DNA of 42,208 nucleotides from IMG/VR virus record IMGVR_UViG_3300028920_000136, positions 1 through 42,208 of that record; one strand, written 5' to 3'. Of the stretch, positions 6,165-13,647 are shown one piece after another. Under the pieces are notes generated by a model. That model made no database searches. It saw nothing but the letters and a program-made list of their open reading frames with translations, and was not told the origin of the DNA. Each line of letters begins with the position of its first letter. Position 1 is the first letter of the stretch. Position numbers and translations under genes: made by a program. The stretch comes from a virus.

Positions 6165-6971
6165 ATGAGAGGTATCACAGAATGGGACACGCCCCAAGGC
6201 TTACACGTCGTGAGGTTGCATTACACGGCGGACCCGGAGAAGCGCAAGCCGGAGTGGAAGGATAAAGCCATGTTAGGGATGCCGCAAGCCGACTGGAAGG
6301 CTGAATATGAAATTGATTTCGATGTGGTCCTGGGAAGGGCGTATTTCCCGGAGTTCCGCTCAGACTTTCATGTCGCGTCGGGTCCTATCCAGCCCATAGC
6401 GAACTATCCCATAGGCGGCGGATGGGACTTCGGGCTCACCCCTGCAACCGTTCATGTCCAGCTATCGCCGAAGGGTCAGATATTGGTATTGCATCCGGAA
6501 AGCCAGAGCTGGGACGCCGGCATCAAGCGCCATGGCGGAGTGGTACAGAAGGTTCGGGAGCTCTTTTTCCCCGGCTTCTTCTTCAAGGATTACGGCGATC
6601 CGGCGGGCGGGTCCAGGGCGCAGACCGACGAAAAGACCTGCTTCGAGATACTGGCGACCGAGTACAGCATTCATGTTGCACCGGGTCCGGTAACGCAGCC
6701 GGAGAGGGATGATCCTTTCCGCGATCTTCTCACGCGGACAACATCGAGAGGCGAGCCTATGTTCCTGGTCGATCCGCGCTGTAAGTGGCTCATATCGGCT
6801 CTGAGCGGCGGGTACTGTCATAAACAGGTGATGGAGCGATATTTAGACGAACCTGAGAAGAACGAATACTCACACATAGTGGACGCGCTGCTTTACGTGG
6901 TGGCGCGACTTTTGAAGCGTCCAGAACGGCGGGTAAAACCGAAGAATCGCCGACGATCCGGGCAGCTATAG
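6165..6971 (+). CDS. terL: Terminase large subunit, nuclease part (split gene, C-terminal half)
   Basis: A 268-residue protein that begins at the linker between ATPase and nuclease (MRGITEWDTPQGLHVVRLHY) and carries the RNase H-like headful nuclease fold. Candidate metal ligands are D88 in GGGWDFG, D145 in DYGDP, and D240 in YSHIVDALLYV. The frame is open 30 codons further upstream, but those residues do not look like terminase, and GAGGGAGAG directly before 6165 fixes this start. It cuts concatemeric DNA during packaging. Having its own ribosome site and start codon shows that it is made as a separate chain from the ATPase at 3882-4499. Confidence 0.82.
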   Translation: MRGITEWDTPQGLHVVRLHYTADPEKRKPEWKDKAMLGMPQADWKAEYEIDFDVVLGRAYFPEFRSDFHVASGPIQPIANYPIGGGWDFGLTPATVHVQLSPKGQILVLHPESQSWDAGIKRHGGVVQKVRELFFPGFFFKDYGDPAGGSRAQTDEKTCFEILATEYSIHVAPGPVTQPERDDPFRDLLTRTTSRGEPMFLVDPRCKWLISALSGGYCHKQVMERYLDEPEKNEYSHIVDALLYVVARLLKRPERRVKPKNRRRSGQL

Positions 6972-6985
6972 GGGAGGAAGAGGAA

Positions 6986-7378
6986 ATGAGAAGGCTATTA
7001 GCGAGCGGGACTATTACCTGGGATGGACAGAGTACGTCCGGATATATCTTCGTGCCGGCACCGGCTCAGGAAGAGGCGGACCTTTTGCTTGAGATAGACG
7101 ATAGCGACGACTGCGGGAAGAACCTCACGGGGACCGTTAAGCTCGGAGCGGCTGCAGATTCCTTCGTGGATATTCTGCTCCCGTCCACCATTGAGCTTGA
7201 TACCTGGGAAGCTCCTTCCATCGCCATTACCAAGGGGACCCACAAGTTCTATGGACCTGTTCCCGGTTCCATTATAGGGCGGCATGGGCTACGGCTCATC
7301 CTGACCGCTGCAGAAGCTCCGACGAACGAGAAGGAAACCAATGTGAAGGTGTGGGAGTGTCCCCGTTATAGGGATTAA
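6986..7378 (+). CDS. Hypothetical virion-associated protein, 130 aa
   Basis: Beta-rich 130-residue protein (TITWDGQSTSGYIFVPAPA, many Thr/Val/Ile strands) between the terminase nuclease and the portal. No known motif. The fold prediction by eye is a small beta-sandwich, which would suit a decoration or connector-associated protein. Good GGGGAGGAAGAGG ribosome site. Its role in the head is inferred from position only. Confidence 0.6.
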   Translation: MRRLLASGTITWDGQSTSGYIFVPAPAQEEADLLLEIDDSDDCGKNLTGTVKLGAAADSFVDILLPSTIELDTWEAPSIAITKGTHKFYGPVPGSIIGRHGLRLILTAAEAPTNEKETNVKVWECPRYRD

Positions 7379-7396
7379 CCCTGAAGGGAGGACGCC

Positions 7397-9325
7397 ATGA
7401 TTAAGCTGAAAGCCGACCAGAAGGAGGAAATTCTGGAGCTAATAAAAATGGACATCCGGGAGGATGAAACCTTTTACCAGGAAACCATACTCCCCGCCCT
7501 TCAGGAGCGCTGGAACATCTTTGACGCCAGTCCTGAATATTACGCGAGTAAGTTCAAGTTCCTGACGAAGCGCTGCGACTTCGTGGCGACCGACTTCGCT
7601 AACGTGGTCGGCTGGATGTTGCCCTTTCTTGACGGCGTGTTCAATTCGAACCGCCAGGTCTTGAAGGTGGTAGTAGGGACGGAGAATTCCGACAGTAAGG
7701 CTGCAGAGGTCCTGAACAAGCTCATCAAGAAGCAGCTTACCAAGGATAATGATGGCTTTTCCCTTATCCATTTATGGAACACTGACGCCCTTATAACTAA
7801 CTGGGCGTGGCTCATGGGATGGTGGGAAAGGAACGTGAAGGAGCTTAAAACCGTTACCGAAACGGTAGACGAGCAGACCCTTGACCGCTACCAGAAGCAG
7901 ACCCTCATCGAGGTAGTGAGCGCGGAGGAGATCGAGGACGCCCAGGGAACCGGGCTTGGGGTTTATAACGTGGAGTATAAGGTCTTCGAGTATACCAGGA
8001 ACCGCCCGGTCCTGGAGCTCATGCCGCAATGGGAGGTCCTGGTGGATTCGAAGTGCCGGAACTACAAGGCTGCGCGCCGCATGTTCCATCGTAGGACCGA
8101 CGTCACCGCGTCAGACCTGATGAAAATGCGGCTCATGAAGGACAAGGAAGGGGAGCCGATCTACGACGTTCAGGCGATTAACCGGATTCTCAAACAGGGC
8201 GGCAGCTCCGACAAGCAGAGCAAGGATGGACTTAAACAGCAAGTGGAAGGGAACAAGGAGGAGGGGAAAAACATCCATCCATCGAGGCGGGAATATACCG
8301 TTTACGAAGGATTTGACCAGCTCCCCATAGGTGACAAAGGCACATTACAAACCGTCCTTGTCACTGTGTGTAATAACGAGATACTGAGGGTCGAGGACGA
8401 AGAGGTGTCCCTGCCCTTCGTGCTTCTCTCTACACAGATGGAGCCGCACCGCCTTTTTGCCAATCGCGGACTCGCGGACCTTATGGGACAGCTCCAGCAT
8501 ATCCGCACCGCCTTGTGGCGGCTAATCATCATCAATGCCGCCAAGGTCAACAATCCGCGCACCCTATACAATCCGGAGGCTATCGACCCGGACGATATGG
8601 AGGGCGAGTTCGACCTGGTGGAAATGCTGCGGACCATCAATCAGGGCGACATATACGAGCTCAATATAGGGACCCTGGACCCGCTGACCTTCCAGTTCCT
8701 CGAAAACATCACAGTAGAGGAGGGCGAGAGGTCCGGGATCACCGATTTTACCAAGGGGAACCATGGGACCAAGAAGATAGCCGACACCGCTACAGGCGTT
8801 ACAGCTGTAATGAGCGCCGCCAACAAGATTCTGGAGCAGACCGCCCGCGTCATGGGGGAAACGGGATATGCCGACCTTTACCGGCTACTTGTGGATATGA
8901 ACATCAAGTATTGCGATCCTGAAACCGTTTTCAGGCTTACCGGGGAATGGTTCGACCTGTCCACCATCAATGCAGAGTGGGATGTGGAGCTCCAGGCAGG
9001 ACTCGCGCTTTCCACCAAGGAACAGAGCCTTGCGTCGATCCAGCTGCTCTATCAGCTCTTGATGGAGCTCAAGGGTGCCGGCTGGCCTTATGTGGACGAC
9101 CAGAATGTCTATAACCTGATAGCAAGAATGGCGGAGGAGATCGGCGAGAAGGGCATAGAGGAATTCGTACATGATCCGGAGGAATTCGACAAGGAAGTTC
9201 TAAATCGAGCATTTGGAGGCGGGGAGAATGGCAACGAAGAGGGCGCCCAAGGAGCGCCGAGTGGAGCAGGTACAGATAGGGGAGAAGGCGAGAATAGCGC
9301 TGGAGTACCTGGAGCAGTGGTGTGA
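7397..9325 (+). CDS. Portal protein
   Basis: A 642-residue protein directly downstream of the terminase and upstream of scaffold and capsid, the standard slot for the portal. The composition fits a podovirus-type portal: helical clip and wing regions, a Trp-rich stretch (WNTDALITNWAWLMGWWER) near 126-144, a conserved-looking helical region near 340-390, and a Gly/Glu-rich disordered tail after about 605. The portal forms the dodecameric ring through which DNA enters and leaves. Its 3' end overlaps the next gene by about 98 bases. The call rests on size, context and composition more than on a single motif. Confidence 0.78.
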   Translation: MIKLKADQKEEILELIKMDIREDETFYQETILPALQERWNIFDASPEYYASKFKFLTKRCDFVATDFANVVGWMLPFLDGVFNSNRQVLKVVVGTENSDSKAAEVLNKLIKKQLTKDNDGFSLIHLWNTDALITNWAWLMGWWERNVKELKTVTETVDEQTLDRYQKQTLIEVVSAEEIEDAQGTGLGVYNVEYKVFEYTRNRPVLELMPQWEVLVDSKCRNYKAARRMFHRRTDVTASDLMKMRLMKDKEGEPIYDVQAINRILKQGGSSDKQSKDGLKQQVEGNKEEGKNIHPSRREYTVYEGFDQLPIGDKGTLQTVLVTVCNNEILRVEDEEVSLPFVLLSTQMEPHRLFANRGLADLMGQLQHIRTALWRLIIINAAKVNNPRTLYNPEAIDPDDMEGEFDLVEMLRTINQGDIYELNIGTLDPLTFQFLENITVEEGERSGITDFTKGNHGTKKIADTATGVTAVMSAANKILEQTARVMGETGYADLYRLLVDMNIKYCDPETVFRLTGEWFDLSTINAEWDVELQAGLALSTKEQSLASIQLLYQLLMELKGAGWPYVDDQNVYNLIARMAEEIGEKGIEEFVHDPEEFDKEVLNRAFGGGENGNEEGAQGAPSGAGTDRGEGENSAGVPGAVV

Positions 9326-9506
9326 TAAGGAGATAAGGGCAATTCAGGTCAAGTTCTGGAATGCCAGGGACGAGGACCTGGTCCCTTTGAGGCTCAGGGC
9401 GCTTGTTCTCAATAAGTTCAAGGAGGACGCCAAGATAGCCCTGCACCAGGGCGACAAGGCGATGGATAAGATTCTCAAAGAGGAAGAGGTAACGACTAAA
9501 TCTTAA
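9228..9506 (+). CDS. Small helical protein, 92 aa, overlapping the portal gene
   Basis: A 92-residue, highly charged helical protein (MATKRAPKERRVEQVQ...). The ATG at 9228 has GGAGGCGGGGAG just upstream and is preferred to the start five codons earlier. It overlaps the portal reading frame by 98 bases, where the portal encodes a disordered Gly/Glu tail, so two proteins are read from the same bases. Position between portal and scaffold suggests a head assembly or connector accessory role; no family recognised. Confidence 0.62.
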   Translation: MATKRAPKERRVEQVQIGEKARIALEYLEQWCDKEIRAIQVKFWNARDEDLVPLRLRALVLNKFKEDAKIALHQGDKAMDKILKEEEVTTKS

Positions 9507-9509
9507 ACC

Positions 9510-9535
9510 GGGAGCAACCCGGAAACGGGACTCCC
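9510..9535 (+). promoter_or_regulatory. Interrupted hairpin before the scaffold gene
   Basis: GGGAG (9510-9514) pairs with CTCCC (9531-9535), and inside it CCCG pairs with CGGG around a GAAA loop. There is no T tract, so it is not an intrinsic terminator. It lies just before the AGGGAGGT ribosome site of the scaffold gene and could be an RNA-processing or translation-control element. Confidence 0.4.
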
Positions 9536-9551
9536 AAGGGAGGTAATCTTT

Positions 9552-10736
9552 ATGTTTTTGTGGAGCAACCGTAACGGACTCCATCCATTTTACGCGCCGG
9601 ATGAAGGAGAAGGCGGTACAGCGTTAACAGACCTCAGCATGTTCGACCTGGGCGGTCTACTGAACGAAGTCGCCAGTAGGGACTCGGAGGAGGAGGATCA
9701 GGAAGGACAGGACCAGACTCCTGCAACCCCGACCCCCTCTAAAGAGCAACCCCCGGACGATGAAGGGCAGCAGACCCCGAAGCAGGGTGAGGGCGCTGGG
9801 GAGGGCGACGACTCAGGTAAAAAGGAACCTGCGGGCAAGGAAACTCCACCCGCACCGAAGGCTCCCTATACCCAAGAGGAACTGATCGCCCTGAAGAGTG
9901 AAGGACGATGGCATGAGCTCGATACATCCAGGCTCCCCGAATGGGCTTTACCCATATACGAGAGCATGAATTCCGTGATGAGCCGATCTAATCAGGAGCT
10001 TGTTTCCGCCAGGAAGGAGATACAGACCGCCCTGGCAGAGATCAGGAAAACTCCCAGGCAACAGGAAGTCCCACAGCAGCCGCAGCTTACACGCGAGCAA
10101 CAGTGGAAGGCTATAGACGACTACATCATCAAGGAAGTATGCGCCAAGGAGCTCAACATACCCGTCGAGGACTTCGACGAGTTCGACCGCGTCCATAAGT
10201 TAGCCTATGACGCCAAGTACCAGGAGCTTCGCGAGGCAGCGACCGCGAAACAGACGAAACAGGTAACAATGAAACAGGCACATGATGAAGCTGCTAATTT
10301 TGTCGCGTCCTTGGACCAGGTCCACAAAGATGAACCTGACTACCCTGAAATAATGCAGTTCTATCCCATCTGGAGAAGAGAATGTATGACCGTAGTTCAG
10401 AACGAAGAGCTGGATAGGCGCTTTCAGAAGGTGGTCCTGAACAAGGACACGGAAGGTCTTGAATCACTCTACCAGGAGCTCAAGAAAGCCATGTATCAGC
10501 ATAAACATGGTGTGGCGCCCCCGGCTGGAGGGTCAGGGCAGCAGCATTCGAAGAAAATGCAGGAAAAAACCGCTTCGCCGCCCTCAATGATGAAACCTGG
10601 GGGAAGCACTCAACCGAGGAAGGGCGCGCCCATTACCGGGGAAAAGCTCCGGAAGATGGACAAGTATGAACTGGGCGGGCTCATCGAGGAACTGGGAGAG
10701 GAGGAGGCGGCAAGACAGAATAACGATGAGAAATGA
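9552..10736 (+). CDS. Probable scaffolding protein
   Basis: A 394-residue, strongly charged protein with a disordered Glu/Asp/Gln/Pro-rich region (about 35-110), a long helical middle and a basic helical C-terminus. This profile, together with the position directly before the major capsid gene, is typical of phage scaffolds, which guide procapsid assembly and then leave. A Pro/Gln stretch (PRQQEVPQQPQ) separates helical parts. No protease motif is visible, so no sign of a capsid maturation protease fusion. Confidence 0.65.
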   Translation: MFLWSNRNGLHPFYAPDEGEGGTALTDLSMFDLGGLLNEVASRDSEEEDQEGQDQTPATPTPSKEQPPDDEGQQTPKQGEGAGEGDDSGKKEPAGKETPPAPKAPYTQEELIALKSEGRWHELDTSRLPEWALPIYESMNSVMSRSNQELVSARKEIQTALAEIRKTPRQQEVPQQPQLTREQQWKAIDDYIIKEVCAKELNIPVEDFDEFDRVHKLAYDAKYQELREAATAKQTKQVTMKQAHDEAANFVASLDQVHKDEPDYPEIMQFYPIWRRECMTVVQNEELDRRFQKVVLNKDTEGLESLYQELKKAMYQHKHGVAPPAGGSGQQHSKKMQEKTASPPSMMKPGGSTQPRKGAPITGEKLRKMDKYELGGLIEELGEEEAARQNNDEK

Positions 10737-10746
10737 GGTGTAATAA

Positions 10747-11622
10747 ATGGCTGGACCTACAACCTATGATATGGCGACCGGCAACAAGCCGTCAGTCAGA
10801 GAGGTTCTTTACAATGTGGCTCCGGACAATACCCCGCTCTATTCGCTTATCGGCGATGTGAACGCGGTAGCCACTCATCACAAGTGTCCGGAAGACACCC
10901 TTGCAGCCAGGGCAGCTAACAAGCTGGTAGAGGGCGCGAACTATGTCCTTGGTGATCCAACACCAAGAACACTGAACGCGAACTACACCCAAATATTCTA
11001 CAAGGGCGTCAAGGTGACAAAGACCCAGCAAGCGGTCGCTCACTACGCGGTCAAGAATGAAATGAAACGTCAGATGTTCTTGCGCTCCAAGGAGATCAAG
11101 GGCGACGTGGAATATGCTTTCGTGACCAGTGCAGCAAGCGCCGCGGGCGATGATGCTAACGCCAGGGAGCTTGGCGGGCTCAAGGCTTTCCTGAGCACCA
11201 ACAAGACCACTCCGGCGGCACTTACAGAGGCAGATTTCATCGCCCTGCTCAAGGCTGCCTATGACAGTGGTTGCCAGGACCTTACGGTCCTTGCCAACGG
11301 TACCAATAAAATAATCATCGACGAATTCACCGGAGGCAACATCAAGGAACAGCAGGGAGCCGCAGTGAAGGAGCTATGGGGTTACGTGGAGGTGTACCAT
11401 ACCTCTTTCGGGACCATGAAGTTCCTTCCCCCTCATAGGGATATGGCTGATGCAGACGTGTTCTGCGTCGATCCTGCCCTGTGGAACAAGGCATGGCTCA
11501 GGGACCTGAAGGTGGAGCCCTATCCTTCAGCCGGTTCCTACATTGCCAAGACCATGGAAATGGAGCTCACTCTTGAGTGTTGCTCTGAAAAAGGTAACGC
11601 TTGGATGAATATAGGCGGATAG
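10747..11622 (+). CDS. Major capsid protein, SU10/DUF5309-like
   Basis: A 291-residue protein with the signature layout of the DUF5309/SU10 major capsid family. The start is TTYD...VREVLYNVAPDNTPLYS, followed by AVATHHKCPEDTLAA, a TQIFYKGVKVTKTQQAV strand and an ELGGLKAF segment, on the HK97 fold. The family is found in podoviruses and forms icosahedral heads. GAGGTG precedes the ATG, and it starts 11 bases after the scaffold stop. A strong terminator follows immediately, so the capsid gene ends a transcript segment. Confidence 0.87.
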   Translation: MAGPTTYDMATGNKPSVREVLYNVAPDNTPLYSLIGDVNAVATHHKCPEDTLAARAANKLVEGANYVLGDPTPRTLNANYTQIFYKGVKVTKTQQAVAHYAVKNEMKRQMFLRSKEIKGDVEYAFVTSAASAAGDDANARELGGLKAFLSTNKTTPAALTEADFIALLKAAYDSGCQDLTVLANGTNKIIIDEFTGGNIKEQQGAAVKELWGYVEVYHTSFGTMKFLPPHRDMADADVFCVDPALWNKAWLRDLKVEPYPSAGSYIAKTMEMELTLECCSEKGNAWMNIGG

Positions 11623-11632
11623 TATTAAGTCA

Positions 11633-11661
11633 GGGGACCCGGTGGTGGTCCCCTTTTATTT
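11633..11661 (+). terminator. Intrinsic terminator after the major capsid gene
   Basis: GGGGACC (11633-11639) pairs with GGTCCCC (11647-11653), 7-base loop, then TTTTATTT. It lies 11 bases after the capsid stop codon and 24 bases before the next gene. Confidence 0.85.
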
Positions 11662-11684
11662 GATGAAAGGAGGGGGGTCCCCTC

Positions 11685-12137
11685 ATGAGTCAGAATATTT
11701 TTAATCTCGGTACGCATGACAGATGGAAGAGGAACACCAAGTTTTACGAGGTAGAGCAGATGATGAAGGCTATGTCCGGCGATATGGCTTTCAGGGTCAC
11801 TCCGGCGACCGATGCTCCCGCCCCTACAGAGGAGGCATGGGAACAGGAGGTCCTGATCGAGCTCGTTGACAGTGCCGGGAACCTTCATTCCTGGTATTCC
11901 GGTCCTATCAAGCTCGCCATAGCGGACGGGTCCACCCTGGGGACTGCGACCATAGACCCAGCCGGGACCACGCCTGACATGGTGAACGGGAAGTATACCG
12001 TGACCATTAAAGGTGACGCGGCGTCATGGCTGAACACGGAAACCGCCACTCTCACCGTATCCGACCCCGACACCGTCGGGATCATGGGACAGGTCGTGGC
12101 GGACAAGACCTGTGTAATAACCTTCACCACGCCGTAA
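11685..12137 (+). CDS. Probable head decoration or Ig-like virion protein, 150 aa
   Basis: A 150-residue protein whose second half is Thr/Val/Asp-rich in the style of an immunoglobulin-like sandwich (NGKYTVTIKGDAASW, TATLTVSDPDTV). The N-terminal 40 residues are charged and helical. It sits alone between two intrinsic terminators directly downstream of the major capsid gene, the usual place for a head decoration or stabilisation protein. AAAGGAGGGGG ribosome site. The role is inferred. Confidence 0.55.
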   Translation: MSQNIFNLGTHDRWKRNTKFYEVEQMMKAMSGDMAFRVTPATDAPAPTEEAWEQEVLIELVDSAGNLHSWYSGPIKLAIADGSTLGTATIDPAGTTPDMVNGKYTVTIKGDAASWLNTETATLTVSDPDTVGIMGQVVADKTCVITFTTP

Positions 12138-12158
12138 GGCATGGGAATAGGCGAAGAG

Positions 12159-12191
12159 GGGGAGCCCGGATCAGGGTTCCCCTTTTTTATT
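12159..12191 (+). terminator. Intrinsic terminator
   Basis: A 9-bp stem (12159-12167 with 12174-12182, one G-T pair), 6-base loop, and six T residues. It closes the 150-residue gene's transcript and lies just before the connector genes, which have their own GGAGG. Confidence 0.85.
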
Positions 12192-12204
12192 GGAGGTTGT
12201 GAGA

Positions 12205-12591
12205 ATGAGTAGAATTACCACGAATGAACAGGCGGTCGCCCTGGCATGGCGGCAGTGGTTCCCCGGATGCCCGGCTCCTGCTCCTGACATGTTCACCTAT
12301 CAGGAGATCGAACAGGACGACACCGACCCGGAGAAGATACATGTTTACACCACTTACAACTGTGACAGGATTCTTCGGATGAACGCTGAACAGCGCAAAC
12401 TTGGAAAGAATATCCAAAGGACCAGGAAGGGCAACATCAAGCCCATAGGTCAGATGGTGGGGCGCATACCCATGATCGAGCTGCTGAAATTCCCCTTTGG
12501 AAAGGCTTTTGAATATATGCACGACAAGAAGTATGTCATTAAGCTGCTCAAGGAGCACCCGGAGTGGCGTACATGCGAGGGGGAAATTTAG
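12205..12591 (+). CDS. Hypothetical protein, 128 aa, connector region
   Basis: Unrecognised 128-residue protein starting MSRITTNEQAVALAWRQWF. The ATG at 12205 has GGAGG at 12192; an in-frame TTG at 12190 is not needed. The C-terminal half is basic and helical (MIELLKFPFGKAFEYMHDKK). It abuts the adaptor-like gene (stop 12589-12591, next ATG 12592), so it belongs to the head-tail connector group by position. No motif seen. Confidence 0.6.
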   Translation: MSRITTNEQAVALAWRQWFPGCPAPAPDMFTYQEIEQDDTDPEKIHVYTTYNCDRILRMNAEQRKLGKNIQRTRKGNIKPIGQMVGRIPMIELLKFPFGKAFEYMHDKKYVIKLLKEHPEWRTCEGEI

Positions 12592-13176
12592 ATGAACGGC
12601 AACGATATAGCCTATGACATCTGGTATGCCCTGGGCGACAAGAACAAAGAAATCCTTTCTCCGCCACACATGCTTGTCCTCATAAATGAAGCGCTGGCAC
12701 TGGTGACGGAAGCCGTAAATGGTTCCGCCAGTAATTATCTGGTCAAGGAGGCGACCATTACCATGACCGATGGAGCGGGAGAGCTGCCCGACGATTTCCA
12801 TAATCTTGTGGGCGTATGGGCTGGCACATCGAGGTCTTCGCAGTATGTCCTGGAGGAAATGTCTGCACCCTTCCCGGTGGATCGCTATACCTTCCGGATC
12901 ATGGGAGAAAGCATTTACTCCACCAACGACAACCTGTTTCTATGCTATAAATCGCGGATCGAACCACTGACCAAGCTGGAAGCAGAGATAGAGCTGCCCG
13001 AAGTGCTAAGGCGCCACCTGAAGAACCTGGTCCTTCGGCTCCTGGCTCCTATAGGGAACGGCGAATCGAACACAGAAACTTATATCCAGGCGGAGCTGGC
13101 GCTGATAGCACGGAAACTGACCAGGAGGGACAGAAGGGGACGGGTTTCCCGGCTCTCCTTCACCCTGGAGGAGTGA
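12592..13176 (+). CDS. Probable head-tail adaptor protein
   Basis: A 194-residue protein with helical N- and C-terminal parts flanking a beta region (PDDFHNLVGVW; YSTNDNLFLCYKSRIEPL), a pattern seen in podoviral adaptor (gp4/gp11-like) proteins that sit under the portal. The C-terminal helix is strongly basic (KLTRRDRRGRVSRLS) and could contact DNA or portal. It is directly followed by another connector-size gene and the beta-propeller tail protein, which supports the assignment. No diagnostic motif. Confidence 0.55.
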   Translation: MNGNDIAYDIWYALGDKNKEILSPPHMLVLINEALALVTEAVNGSASNYLVKEATITMTDGAGELPDDFHNLVGVWAGTSRSSQYVLEEMSAPFPVDRYTFRIMGESIYSTNDNLFLCYKSRIEPLTKLEAEIELPEVLRRHLKNLVLRLLAPIGNGESNTETYIQAELALIARKLTRRDRRGRVSRLSFTLEE

Positions 13177-13182
13177 TGATCC

Positions 13183-13647
13183 ATGACCTTTGAAGATTTT
13201 ATGACCAGAGTACGGGAGAAGGCAGCCATAGTGGAACTCACGGAAGGGGACGGTATGGGGGACAACGAGTTGAAGAGAATAGTCAATGATGTTATTCATG
13301 CCATGGCGATCCAGCTCATAAACCAGAAGGACCCCGACATGATTAAGGAAGTGATGGTCACATATTCCATGGACAAGCCGAGCGACTGGCACTCCACGGT
13401 GGGGACCTACATTATCGAGGAGAGGGATGGGAAGCTCTATCCCAGGACCGCTGAATGGGTCAGGTACTATTCTCTGCCTACTGAGCTGGTGGCTATGGAT
13501 TCGGTAATACCCTTCAAGGATTACCTGATCCCGACCATGCTCACGGTGGCGACCATATTAATAATGATCCGCAACCATATTGATGTGACACAACATCTTC
13601 AGGCTGCGGGGACCCTGGTCAAGGGCGTAGTGGAACAGGTGGTCTAA
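13183..13647 (+). CDS. Hypothetical connector-region protein, 154 aa
   Basis: A 154-residue protein, MTFEDFMTRVREKAAIVEL, mostly helical at both ends with a beta hairpin in the middle (YIIEERDGKLYPRTAEW). It resembles a second head-tail connector component by size and place. A GGAGGAGTGATGATCC site precedes it, and the next ATG follows its stop codon directly, indicating tight coupling in the tail-assembly operon. Function inferred from position. Confidence 0.55.
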   Translation: MTFEDFMTRVREKAAIVELTEGDGMGDNELKRIVNDVIHAMAIQLINQKDPDMIKEVMVTYSMDKPSDWHSTVGTYIIEERDGKLYPRTAEWVRYYSLPTELVAMDSVIPFKDYLIPTMLTVATILIMIRNHIDVTQHLQAAGTLVKGVVEQVV

